NCBI RefSeq assembly: GCF_000715075.1
Contig: NC_134084.1
Span: forward strand, 97,754,411 to 97,818,410
DNA length: 64,000 bases
Direction: 5' to 3'
DNA from: Nicotiana tabacum
Lineage: Eukaryota > Streptophyta > Magnoliopsida > Solanales > Solanaceae
Position 1 is the first letter of the stretch, and each line of letters begins with the position of its first letter. Made by a program: the position numbers and the translations under genes. The notes beneath the pieces are model-generated. The model made no database searches. It was not told the origin of the DNA and worked only from the letters and a program-made list of their open reading frames with translations. Shown one piece after another: positions 45,632 through 56,711 of the stretch.

Positions 45632-46277
45632 TGTCGTGCCGCCTTTTTTCCTTCCTCGCGGAGAGAGTCCGGGTTTCGACATTCATGGAGGTGTGATAAC
45701 TCCTTTTCTTTTTTGGGAATTTGGTATTTGAAAAGTTGCCATCTAACGAGTTATGGTGAATTAGGGCACCTTGAGTGATTAGCTCTTGGATTGGTTTGCA
45801 TTACCAGAGATTAGGGTAAGGGATCGAAATGACCTCGAGGGGAAGGTGCTAGGCACCCCTCTTAGTCCATAACTATGGGTCCCGGTCGAACTTATATTTA
45901 CGAATTAGTCCATTAACCAAATAAATAGTTGAATCAAATAGGTTGCAAGTAAAACACATTGGATAACTCAAATAAGATAAAGACTTTAAACAAGTTGTAT
46001 TATAAAACAAAGTTTAAACAAAAGGAATATAGAAAAGGAGGAGTCCTAGGTTGATTAGTCTATAGGATCATCCTACACAATGTTTGATAAATACTCCTCA
46101 ATGAGGGGCTACACGTGACATTAGCGCGTAGTAATCATATCCTATATCTACCCTTCACAACCCCTTAATGGTCATTCAAAGCGAGTGTTGGTGAGCGATC
46201 TCTATTGCATGATGTTACCCGTCCCTTCTTAATGGTCCCGGAGGGATTTAATACCTCTACCTATAGGTGGTTCTAGA
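45632..46277 (-). mobile_element. Element F 3' LTR, terminal part
   Basis: On the minus strand the LTR ends here in GGCGGCACGACA. It closely matches the 5' LTR end at 60,183-60,828 (GGGGGCGCGACAGC), including the AACTCGTTAGGTGGC and CTAACACC sections. It is interrupted at 46,277 by solo LTR G. Confidence 0.85.
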
Positions 46278-48355
46278 TGTAGACATGTTATTTTTGACCC
46301 TCCCCAAGATTTTTTATATTTTAGCAGGTAAATATTTAATTTAGGCCTAATATCGCTATTTTAATAATTTTGACTCTTTTACTTTATTTTATTACAGGAA
46401 AATAAAAATTAAAAAAAAAATAGTTTCATTAATGTTTTGTAGTCATTTTTAATCTTGAAAAAAATACCAAAAATAGTTTTGTTTTAACGGTCAGTCTTAT
46501 TTTAATAGTTATTTTACTTAGATAGGATTAATTGGTAAATGAGGTCGTATTTTTAGTTTTATTCACGGAGAAAGAATAAAACTTGGGCTCAAGCAAACTA
46601 TTTTAAGCATAATTTTCGGATCTAACCCATAATTCCTAGGCCCATACTCCAGAACCCTACAAAACTAACCTAGACCCTTCAACACCGGGACCTCGAGGTA
46701 TCAGCTGTTTCCACGCTTAAAAGACCCCCGAAGAACGTCAGCCCTGGGAGATGGAGGAACTTCCATTTTTAGAAAACTAAAGGTTGATCCTTCAATAATT
46801 TTCATCTTTTTTAACATCACAAAAACGGCCAAAGGAGGAAAACTCACAGAAACTATCTACTACTGGAAATTCCAAGCCAATTGCACATTTTGTTCAAAAA
46901 TTTCCAAAGTTCTGTTGACCACCAACATATTATAGTCTATTTCATTCATAGGCCAAGATTGTTTTTGCTACTTATTGGAATCAGCTTTCATCTTCTAAGA
47001 CAGAAGTTTGCGTCTCTGCATTACTCTAGCAAAGCAGGTGAAATAAGGTGTTCGAATCCGGTTCTGTCGAGGTCGTAGCTATAGTTCGCGGCCAAGTTGG
47101 AGTGCTCGTTGGGTAGAGTTCCGGCCAAATATTCCGTGTGCCTTCAAATTTGGTTGAAGCTTTGCATTGTAATTCAAGGTTGAAGATTCACTACTAACAT
47201 GAAAGGAAATTTCGCCATTAAAGTTCATTCTTTTGCTTCAGTTTACATTTTAATTGCTATGTTATGAATATACCGTTTTGAAGCATAGAACATGTGAAGG
47301 TTATTCATTGTGATATTGAGTTTTGTCACTTGGTTATTTGCTTAGTTTGGCTTGTTTACTGCTGAAATCATGAACCAACGTTTATGGTATGCTTGAATAT
47401 TAATTAGTTATTGTTGCAAAATCTTACACCTATTTTTTTTTTTAAAAAAGGAAAAAGGTGCAACGAACTTGAGTCTTTGGATTATATCATATAATGTTTG
47501 GTTAGTTGTGTTGATTTTTGGTTCTGAATTGTTCTATTAATTGGCATTTGATCAATGGTTAAGCCATGAGGCCATGTAATGTTGAATCACATTCTTGCTT
47601 AATAATTGGACATGAAGTAATCTTGGTTATGTTTAATTACTAGCCCGTCAATGACCTGTAATGTAGATAATCTTCTTAACTACAATCATAGCTAAGTAAT
47701 ACACATATTTACAATAATTTCTATAACTCTTAGTCTTACAATAATTTCAAAGTAGGAAATAATCCATGAACTTTCGTATTTTGCTTTAGGCGCGTTAATT
47801 AAATAATTGTCATAGCTACGGGTACGGTTCCCATGACGTAGTTGTGATGCCTAATTTCTAAAATCCAGGGGTACATTTATGTGGCTCGGTCACCATTTAA
47901 TCTTGTTAAATAGATAAATACGTTGTGGATCGTGGGTACGGTTCCCGTGACATGATTCGAATTGTGTGATCAAATAATTAGTTGTATATTAATTGAATTA
48001 TTAAAAGTAGTTTAAAAGGAATGAAATGCACATAGGTTTCAAAGATGTTTTAAAAATCAAATAAATAGGCCAATATTAACAGTTTGAGCGACTGTCCTAA
48101 AACCACGGAACTCGGGAATGCCTAACACCTTCTCCCGGGTTAATAGAATTTCTTACCCGGAGTTCTGTGTTCGCGGACTGTAAAATTGAGTCAATCCTTC
48201 CTCGATTCGGGATTTGAACCGGTGACTTGGGACACCATAAATTATCCCAAGTGGTGACTCTGATTTTTAATTAAATAATCCTGTTTCGATTGTAACTTAA
48301 ATTGGAAAAACTCCCTTATATACCCTTTCGGGGGTAGTAAAAAGGAGGTGTGGCA
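46278..48355 (+). mobile_element. Solo LTR G inside the F LTR
   Basis: TGTAGACATGTTATTTTTGA to AAAGGAGGTGTGGCA, 2,078 bp, flanked by CTAGA on both sides (46,273-46,277 and 48,356-48,360). F LTR sequence resumes after it (compare 60,838). No internal region. TG...CA ends and an AACACCTTCTCCCGGG segment near the 3' end suggest a distant relative of F's own LTR. A T11-A6 run lies at about 47,430. Confidence 0.9.
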
Positions 48356-50196
48356 CTAGACAACCTCCTAAAGTTTTAAAGGTGAAAATACTAAGGCGAT
48401 AGGCAAGAATAGTTAGGACATTAGCAAAGAAGAACATGAAGGAGCAAATAAGAGGCTCAGTTTACCTCCACAAATAAGGCATGTAAACAACACGACTCAA
48501 ATACAAATAAAGTTTTTTTTGTTAAATAGTATCCTAAGGCAGGATGTCTAAGTGAATATACAGAAAACAAGCAATTTATTTTATAAACTCAGAAGTAATG
48601 ACCCTATCAATTGCCTACTGATTTTTAAAAGCATGTTAAACCAGAAGAATATTAAGTCACAGAAACAATTTCAGAATTGCAAGTTTTGAAAATGCCCAAC
48701 AGGCTTGCCTAGTGGAACACGATAACTACGTCTTATAGTGAAACAATGCAGGTTTCTAAAACGGACTTTTTAATCCCTATAAGCATGCTGTCTAATGATA
48801 AATTGAGACAATTTTTAAAAAAGGACTCATTTCAGGGAAATATAAACCACTTAATTAAACCAGTTTAGAAGTGAGCTAATTGTTAATTTATTTAAATTGA
48901 GCTAGTTCAGATCGACAGGTAGAATTTCTGGTGTTGTCCCTATAGGAATGATATCTAGTTTTTGAATACTGATTTTAGAAACTTGCAGGCATGAACACGT
49001 GTAAACACTTGTCATAACAGAATATGGATTGAATTATATCCTATAGGCATGACATCTACTTGTGAAGCTGATTTTAAGACTTGTAAACATGACTTCTATT
49101 ATGGAATTACTTGAAACCTATAGGCATGATTTCTAACATGGTGAGACAAACATAACAAGTTGTAAGGTCCTAAAGGCATTGTTTCTACCTGTATTACCCC
49201 ACAAACATGTAGCTACCCACCCCTTTTACTAATTACCCCAATATTCATTTACAAACTATTAAAGACCATATGAATGAATTACATAAGTAAATAAGAAAAT
49301 AAGAAGTTATTCTATAGGGAGCCTTCAATTAGGCCAAGGTTTCCAATAGCCTCAAATGCCCAAATTCCATAGACAATGTCATAGTCTAGGTGCATCAAAG
49401 TTCCCTAAGGATCTCAAGGATCCCGGGCAGTACTTACACCTAGACTTGGTAACAAAAATTGAATAAGTGCAGTATGGAAAGGCCAACCTTAGTATGCCAG
49501 AGTTCAGAGGGTTCTCAACAGGATCCCAAGGCAGTATACATACTGGAGGGGGCAGAACCTATTGACTTAGGAGTAGAGTGAAAGTGATTGACACAAGTTG
49601 AAAGGTTTTAGTAGGAAAACAATATTAAAAGGAGGTTTATTTGAAATACTTTGTGGAGTAAAAGAGAGAGTCATGCAGTAAAACAACTTTGAAAAGAGAG
49701 AGTGACATTAATAGATAATAGTAAATCAAACAGGGAGTCCAAAACCGCATCAACAATACTCACAGGACCAAAACAGAAGGAACAAACCTACATACAAGGG
49801 TGATGGGATTGGGGATACATAGAGTACATGATTGTAAACACATAACAAGCAAAGGTAATTGTATAGACATGCTCGGAAACAATTGATCAGACATAGAGGG
49901 GGAACATGTCTACATTGGTCCTAAGGAAGGGCAGTACATAACATGCTAATCAGGTAATCATATTAACTGCAAGTTTCACATCAAAACTATAAGTAAAAGC
50001 AAACTAGAAAAAGGATGAACTGAAGACATAAAAGAACCATATTGTTGTTGGAACTTGAATTGAAACTAGAACATACTAGTATAGAAGACAGTAAATAAAG
50101 TGAAGGAGTAGGAGAACACAATGGTTAGCATTGGCTTGTAGCCGGCTAACTCAGAATAGTAGCAAGTAGCACAAAGAGAGAGAGCAAAAAGTTTAA

Positions 50197-50229
<33 letters not shown>

Positions 50230-50230
50230 C
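50197..50230. repeat. (GT)n(GA)n microsatellite in LTR F
   Basis: About eight GT followed by eight GA dinucleotides. The homologous LTR H has an ACACACACAC...TCTCTCT run at 62,975-63,006. Confidence 0.9.
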
Positions 50231-50270
50231 TTTGAACCAAAGTATTCGTGTGTTGTATTAATGAAATAGT

Positions 50271-50282
50271 GTATATATATAG
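50271..50282 (-). promoter_or_regulatory. LTR F TATA box
   Basis: CTATATATATAC on the minus strand, about 40 bp upstream of the CT/CA microsatellite. LTR H has CTATATATAC at the corresponding place. Confidence 0.55.
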
Positions 50283-52163
50283 TAGTTCGAAATTAGATAA
50301 AAAAAAATAAGGTAAGTATCATAGTAGTATAGTAATTATGGAACTCAGAATCAATTAGAGCAAAATCAAGACCAGTACTCCCTTAAGTTAAGGGAATTAA
50401 TTCAAACGATAAGAACAAGTAGCATATAAGGAAAGAAATCAGTGTATGACTAATAAGGAATGAATCAAATTCAGTAAGTATAGGGTAAGCAATTGGTGCT
50501 AAGTTCAGAAATCTCCAATTAAGGAAATAGTTCAGTAAGAATGAAGTACCACAGCAGACAAGGTAGGCGAATCAGTTAATTTGAATAGAAGAGGTAGAAA
50601 TTGAGGGTTTAAAGGAAGGTCTTTCAATCAAACCTTAAAATAAGGAATCCAGAATCAATCGAAGAGGATGTCATGATTCAGTATTCAACATATAAATGGA
50701 ATAAGAACAACCAGACATAGCAAACATGCAGGTTAAACAGTACCGATAGAAAGAGGCAAGTCTGAACAATCAAGATGAACATAATCACATAGAGGTGATA
50801 TAAGTTAGGCTAAAAACTCAGTAAGAACATATTCGAGGCAAGATAATCACAGAAACATAAACAAGAAACGAGCAGTCATGCTAACACACAAGACCAAACA
50901 AAGAATTTTAGAAATTTAGGGCTTTCAGCATAGGCGAGTTGAAAACGTAGTAAAATTATAGAATCAGTCGAAATATGCAAGAGATAGAGGCTTAAACATA
51001 AAGAATCAGTTTAAATATGGTTTTAGAAGAAGTTCCGAAAATCCTAATTTTAGAAGAAGGTGAAAACACTTTGAAATCAATGATTCTTGTAAAGAATTCC
51101 AAGTATAGTGTAAAACATAAAAGAAATAGACTCAAATCGTTTTAAAATCATACAGATCAAGAAGATGTAGGCAGAAATTAGTGTTTCAGAAGAAACCCAA
51201 ATAGAAATGAAAGAACCTGTCTAGAATCCCAAGGATCGTAACAAATACAGTGTGATTTTGCTTGAAATCACACTGGAGTAGCCAAAAACAGGCAGGTAGA
51301 AAACCCTAGATGCAAGTCAGCGTGGCCCAGGGCCCTTGAAGACCTTAGAGAAGGCAAGCATAGCATTAGAGGAGCCATTGGAGGCTTGGGAGTTCAAGGA
51401 AAATTGCTGGAGAAGACCAGAGAAGAAGGTCGGTGGTAGAAGGAGCTAGGGTTAGGTTAAGGGGTTGAGAGAGGAGATGAGAGACTATAGAGGCGGCGGA
51501 TTTGGGAAATAAGATAGGGTTAGGGGTCGTTGGAATTAAAAATGGTAAGAATAGATGAGGGTCGTTGATCTTTTAGATCAACGGAAAAGATCAACGGCCA
51601 GGATTTGACGGGTCTTAGGTCGGGAGCTTTTAATCTGAAATTGGGCTGGGGTTGGGTTTAAATTAAGCTACAATTGAAATGCAAATCTAGCTATATTTTA
51701 AATAACCAATTTCCCCCTATATAATTTATAATAAATAATAGCTAAATTTTGGAAAATAATTTTGTATACTAAAATGATTTAAAATATATATTTAATATTT
51801 TAAAAATATAGAAGGTCGATTTTATGAAAAAAATGTAATTATACATTTAATGGGCTAATATTGCAATTATATGCATTTAGTTTTAAAAATTCCAAATACA
51901 ATTATAAAAAAATGCACAAAAAATATTTTAACCATATTTTGGCATAAATATAGAACTTAAATGACTAAATCATCACAACAATAATTTGAGAGATAATTAT
52001 TGGAGATTTTTTATGAATAAAAGGGGAGGAAATAAATTAATTTAAATCCTTAAAATTATGGGGAAAATTATAAAAACCTTGTGCATGCTTATATATCCAT
52101 ATATATGTTATTTTGAATGTATTCATGCATATAAAAAATATAGGAAAAAATTGGGTATCAACA

Positions 52164-52183
52164 GTTGCCCCTCTTTACCCGGG
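52164..52183 (-). other. Element F polypurine tract
   Basis: Minus strand: GGGTAAAGAGGGGCAAC next to TGTTGATACCC. This junction is characteristic of Tat/Ogre-type elements. Confidence 0.85.
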
Positions 52184-52816
52184 AAGGATGAAAGAGTTTT
52201 CAGATAAAGAAATGATGGCCAATTTTGACTGGATGGGATGCTTTGAAAGATAGAGGCTGGACTCCGGTCTTCGAGTTGCCTACATATCCCTAGTTTATAG
52301 GAATCAGGCCATGTGTAGTTTTGGATTCATCTACGGAATATGCCGATGAAATTACTACAAGAACGGACATGCGATGCGGAAGCGGCTACGGTGAGCGGTT
52401 AAATCTCGGGATCGTTGAGGGAACTAGAGCGAGATTGCTCCTACTAGGATAGCGGTTGCTTACTGGTTACCTACAGACAAAAGATGCTGCAAACATGTAT
52501 TTGCGAAAATATAAACATGATGCAAATTCCCTTTGGACAATGCAAGTTGTCTTCGGGCAGTTACAGATGACGTCCTTGGACATGTCCTGGGCCATGAATT
52601 TTTTAGTGAGGGATTCGCAGGCCATGAAATGATGTTCTTGGGCCATGAAAATGGTGCCTCCAAACCTTGACGCCTTTGAATAATGATATGCAATTTTGAG
52701 GGATCCTCGGGCCATGGCATGGTGTCTTCCGGCTATGAGGATGATATATTTAGACTATGATGCCTTCGAATAGATTGGCGATATTTCAGCCCATGATATG
52801 CAATAATATAATGTTA

Positions 52817-53575
52817 ACAAGACAAGGCTTAGTCTTGTGAAATAGAGGGCAGAGTGTAGCCCGATTGGAAAGCAACTAGATAGTAAAAGCAATAGAGCAA
52901 TATTTGTGCAAAAAGGGACAGTGCTTAGTCCCATGCAGATGGGGAGGCAAGGATTAGCCTCATGAAAATGGGGATACAGGGATTAGCCTCATTCAAGTAA
53001 GGAGGCAGGGATTAGCCTCATGCAAGTATGGAGTCAAGGATTAGACTCATGCAAGTAGGGAGGCAGGGATTAGCATCATGTAAGTATGGAGTCAAGGATT
53101 AGACTCATGCAAGTAGGGAGGCACGAATTAGCCCCATGCAGGTATGGAGTCAAGGATTAGACTCATGCAAGTAGGGACGGAGGGATTAGCCTCGTGCAAG
53201 TATGGAGTCAAGGATTAGACTCATGCAAGTAGGGAGGCAGGGATTAACCTCATGCAAGTATGGAATCAAGGATAAGACTCATGCAAGTAGGGAGGCATGG
53301 ATTAGCCTTATGCATGTAGGGAGACAAGGATTAGCCTCATATAGTTAGGAAGGCAAGGATTAGTCTCATGCAGGTATGGAGTCAAGGATTAGACTCATGC
53401 AAGGAGGCAGGGATAAGCCTCATCCAAGTAGGGAGGCAAGGATTAGCCTCATGCAGTTAGGGAGGCAAGGATTAGCCTCATGTAGGTATGGAGTCAAGGA
53501 TAAAACTCATGCAAGGAGACAGGGATTAGCTTCTTGCAAGTAGGGGGGACAGGGATTAGTCACATGCAAAGAGTG
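52817..53575. repeat. Tandem array of about 25 hairpins with covarying stems
   Basis: The main unit is 29 bp. Each unit has 4-7 bp arms around an 8-base loop, mostly AAGGATTA or AGGGATTA. Arm classes: ACAAGAC/GTCTTGT (52,817-52,838), GGGC/GCCC (52,847-52,862), GGGAC/GTCCC (52,915-52,932), GAGGC/GCCTC (for example 52,944-52,961) and GAGTC/GACTC (six units). GAGGC and GAGTC types partly alternate, giving a 58-bp higher-order period. Confidence 0.9.
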
Positions 53576-53956
53576 AGTAGCAGATAAGAGTAGTGTATTT
53601 CTTAGTTGGAGATGTATTCGATGTCTGGTGGCCTGACTGATAGTGAATTATCTTTGCGTATGCATGTTTTGCGAGTGTTATCGTTACGTCAAAATTTGAC
53701 TGTGTTCAAAGAAAAATTGTAAGTTTTGTGCAGGGAGGTTGGTTCGTGCTTCGTCTGCCGGCCTTGCTCTGCTCCATTCTAAAAGCCTTTCAAGTTCCTT
53801 GGGTAACACCTGACTGTTATAGAAATAGAGTTTTAGAAAATATGTAATTATTGATAAAAAATAGAATTGTTTTAGAAAAGTATTAATATATCAAGTAATT
53901 TTGATGAACTAGTGACCGTAACACATCTCGAAGGCATTGCAGCTCTCTCCTATTGG

Positions 53957-54164
53957 AATTTTGAGGGTCCTCCTCAAAATTTTGCCCCAATTTGGTAGAT
54001 GATCTTTGACCGTTTACAGATAATGGATCTTGCTGAACCTTCTTCGGAATTTTGATAATCATTCTCAAAATTCTGCCCCAGTTTCTTAACTGCTTACTGA
54101 CCATCTGACATGTGTTGGCACTGGCTAGACTTGCTCCGGAAAATTGAGGACCCTCCTCAAAATT
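53957..54164. repeat. Three palindromic units with about 90-bp spacing
   Basis: AATTTTGAGG/CCTCAAAATT arms with a 5-base loop (53,957-53,981); GAATTTTGA/TCAAAATTC with a 9-base loop (54,047-54,073); TTGAGG/CCTCAA with a 5-base loop (54,144-54,160). Each is followed by TTCTGCCCCAGTTT or a variant. Confidence 0.85.
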
Positions 54165-54304
54165 CTGCCCCAGTTTCTGATCTTGGGGGAAATGAAAATT
54201 TTATTATAATATGACTGAATCCATAAGGCTTCCTACGTATCCCCTCTTAAATGGGAATCAGGTCAAGCGTAGTTCAATTACATCAGAAAAGAAATGTAAA
54301 ATAT

Positions 54305-54875
54305 CTAAGCATAATATCTCTTGACTACATCTGAATTGATAGGTTTTGGCCAGACTTCTCCGTCCATTTCTGCAAGTATGAGTGCTCCTCCTATTAGTAC
54401 TCTGTGAATCATGTATGGACCTTGCCAGTTGGGAGAGAATTTTCCTTTGGCTTCATCTTGATATGGGAAGATTTTCTTCAATACCATCTGCCCTGGTGCG
54501 AACTGTCTCGGTTTGACCCTTTTGTTGAAAGCTATGGACATTCTATTATGATAAAACTAGCCATGACATACTGCGTTCATCCTCTTTCAATCGATAAGGG
54601 CCAATTGTTCATAGTGACTTCTTATCCATTATGCATTGCTGAGTTCAGCTTCCTGTATGATTCTTAAAGAAGAAATCTCCACCTCGGCTGGGATGATAGT
54701 CGATACCATAAAACAACATGTAGGGAGTTGCCCTGGTCGATGTGCGAACCGTAGTGCGGTATCCCAATAATGTAAAAGGTAACTTCTCATGCCATTTTTG
54801 TGGTTCTCTACCATTTTCCTTAGTATATTCTTAATGTTTTTGTTGGTGGCTTCTACGGCTCCATTCATCTAAGGT
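54305..54875 (-). pseudogene. Element F integrase C-terminal remnant
   Basis: On the minus strand it begins MNGAVEATNKNIKNILRKMV (catalytic Glu region, preceded by a TAG) and continues IIPAEVEISSLRIIQEAELSNA. It ends in the C-terminal domain VKPRQFAPGQMVLKKIFPYQ ... GGALILAEMDGEVWPKP ... VKRYYA, stop at 54,305. It carries frameshifts around 54,750 and 54,640. Upstream, the reading passes abruptly at about 54,880-54,900 into the N-terminal part of RT, so RT, RNase H and most of integrase are deleted. Confidence 0.85.
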
Positions 54876-54889
54876 TTATTTTACTAGCG

Positions 54890-55212
54890 GACGCATGGCA
54901 TTAGTTGGCAACTTGTGAGCCACTATGAGGTGCTCAAAACTGCCATGTCATCATATGACCATGCAAAGATGTCCTCATATTCCTTTAGGAAACGAATGTA
55001 CTCTTCCTTTTCTGTTGGTGACAAATGAATGCTGATGCAGGTCTCCTTGATGGTCTCGGCGTCTCCCAAAGTTACTGCTTCGGTTTCATCCAGATTGGAC
55101 TTAGGCTTATTCTCAAAATTTGCGACCTCCCTGACAATTTCCTCAGGTATCTCGTCTTCCTCATCTGAACCACTATTCTCATGTTGCGTTGCCTCATTAC
55201 ATGTCACAGTCA
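54890..55212 (-). pseudogene. Element F pre-RT segment
   Basis: Acidic linker and RT lead-in on the minus strand: CNEATQHENSGSDEEDEIPE, EIVREVANFENKPKSNLDE, then LSPTEKEEYIRFLKEYEDIF and AWSYDDMAVLSTS. A frameshift precedes AHKLPTNAMRPLVK, where the RT domain should begin but is missing. In Ogre-type elements this segment is the start of the second exon. Confidence 0.8.
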
Positions 55213-55435
55213 CTGGTTCATCAAGAAAAGTAATAATAGCGTTGTGGAAAGAAAAAGTGTAAAGATAGTAGTGAATAATAAAGAGCAAATGCATTTGATT
55301 AAAACTTGAGAAATTGTTTAGACAAAGCACGGCTCGACGAATCGAGCATTTATTTTGAAACAAGTAAATATTAAAACGAAACTACAAGAAATTTTAAATA
55401 CTAAAACGGCTATAGAAGTAAATCCTCTAAGCTAC
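55213..55435 (-). other. Putative Ogre-type intron
   Basis: Between the end of the protease ORF (RARRVPG, 55,436) and the pre-RT exon lies 223 bp of T-rich non-coding sequence. It has a GT donor (CCTGG|GTAGC at 55,435) and an acceptor candidate preceded by a pyrimidine-rich tract (GAACCAG|TGACTG at 55,213). An intron separating protease from RT is a known hallmark of Ogre elements. The exact splice sites here are guesses. Confidence 0.5.
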
Positions 55436-56711
55436 CCAGGGACTCGGCGGGCTCGGGATGGTGTGGCGGTCAAGTTTTTGAGAACAGCTCCCTTCGCCAC
55501 AGTCTTAATAGTGAGGCCTTCTTCCTCCTCCTCCTCAATTATGGTACTGCAATCCATGTCCTCATCTTCCAAGAACAAATTCTTCAACCCAACTAGTGTT
55601 TTTTCCTCTACAATTCCCCATATTGTGTCAACCTGATGAAAAGCCTGTTTCCAACGTGGCATAGGTTGCTCAAGAGGGTAATATGGTTCATGCCATGGAG
55701 GCGACCAATTCCTATGTTCTTTCCATGTGTACTGGTATCCGAGCCCAAAGGCGGTACCATGATTTTTTAGCTGTATTGGTTTGGTAATGCCTTGGAGGTT
55801 CCTTCCCAACCCTTTGTCGGGTTCATATTCGGACCATACTAGTATGCTTTCTATTTTGTTACTCCACCACTTATCCTTCTCGACGACATTTACCCATTTG
55901 ATGTGATGATAATTTTCCCCTCCTAGCCTTCTTCTATGTCCAATAGCCAGGATGGTTTGACTGGTGTAGATGGGGTCACTCCCATCTCCGTGAATGATTA
56001 CTTCCTGGCAGTTCCATTCAAACTTCACGTCTTGATGTAGTATGGAAGGCACAGCTCAAGCGGCATGGATCTATGGTCGGCCCAACAAAATATTATATGA
56101 GGCTGGTATGTTGAGCACTTAGAATTCAACGTCAAACCAAGTTGGCCCTATTTGCAAGCAAAGGTTGATTTCCCCGATCGTGGCCCTCTGGGACCCGTCA
56201 AAAGCCTTCACATTCATGCTTCCTACCTGTATCTCATGAAAATCTTTGTCTAACCTCTTCAAAGTGTCCAATGGGCAAATATTTAGGCTCGAACCTCCAT
56301 CAACCAGGACTTGGCAATGAACTTGTCTTCAAATTGCACTGTGATATTCAATGCCCGATTGTGATTCAAACTCTCGGGCGGTAGCTCATCTTCGTGGAAG
56401 ATAATCTTATGGCTCTCCAGCACTTGCCCAACCATGTTGTCCATTTCTCCACTAGTGATGTTATTGGGCACATAAGCCTCGCTCAACACTTTCATTAAGG
56501 CATTCTTGTACGCCTCTGGATTCTGCAATAGTGATAGGATAGATATCTGAGTAGGGGCTTTGTTTAGATGGTCAACAACAGAATACTCCTTTGCATGTAC
56601 TTTCCTCCATAGGTCATCTGGTCCGGTATTAATGATAGGCTGCCTAGTAGTGGCCTCCTTACTTGAACCTCCCAGGTGTTCAGGTGTATAGACTCTTCCA
56701 GTTCTCGTCAT
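55436..56711 (-). pseudogene. Element F protease region
   Basis: Minus strand: a leading segment SVVDHLNKAPTQISILSLLQ, EAYVPNNITSGEMDNMVGQV, then ALNITVQFEDKFIAK. A one-base loss near 56,305 shifts into VLVDGGSSLNICPLDTLKRL, the retropepsin active site in the DGG form usual for this group (56,250-56,305). VGSMNVKAFDGSQRATIGEI and NIL-GRP follow, with stops near 56,120 and 56,057. After that the long open segment 55,436-56,052 (WNCQEVIIHGDGSDPIYTSQ ... ARRVPG) ends at the presumed intron donor. Confidence 0.82.

Larger units (their letters stand above)
48356..52163 (-). mobile_element. Element F 3' LTR, main part
   Basis: The minus-strand start is TGTTGATACCCAATTTTTTC at 52,163, preceded by a polypurine tract. 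With 45,632-46,277 the LTR is about 4.45 kb, long even for Gypsy but in the range of Ogre/Tat elements. It holds a TATA-like box (50,271) and a GT/GA microsatellite (50,197-50,230) that, in sense orientation, would lie just downstream of the promoter. Confidence 0.88.
52184..54304 (-). other. Element F 3' non-coding region
   Basis: About 2.1 kb between integrase end and polypurine tract with no ORF. It contains two related copies of a TAC(G/A)TATCCC...GGAATCAGG segment (52,280-52,315 and 54,234-54,265), a GGCCATGAAATGATG-like minisatellite (52,590-52,800), the hairpin array (52,817-53,575) and three palindromic units (53,957-54,164). Long structured 3' regions are known in Ogre/Tat elements; the hairpin organisation is described in the findings. 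Confidence 0.7.

Noticed and set aside
45446..45778. 110-codon plus-strand open frame
   Set aside because: It runs across the border of fragment I and the F LTR in a frame different from the gag-like start. The F part recurs at 60,142-60,330 as ordinary LTR sequence.
44881..46300. A host gene with promoter upstream of the F LTR
   Set aside because: The ORF is only 24 codons before a transposon border, and the surroundings look like LTR sequence; there is no evidence for exons.
52930..53575. Regularly spaced 29-bp repeats resembling a CRISPR array
   Set aside because: There are no unique spacers; the units are contiguous and lie in the 3' region of a plant retrotransposon.
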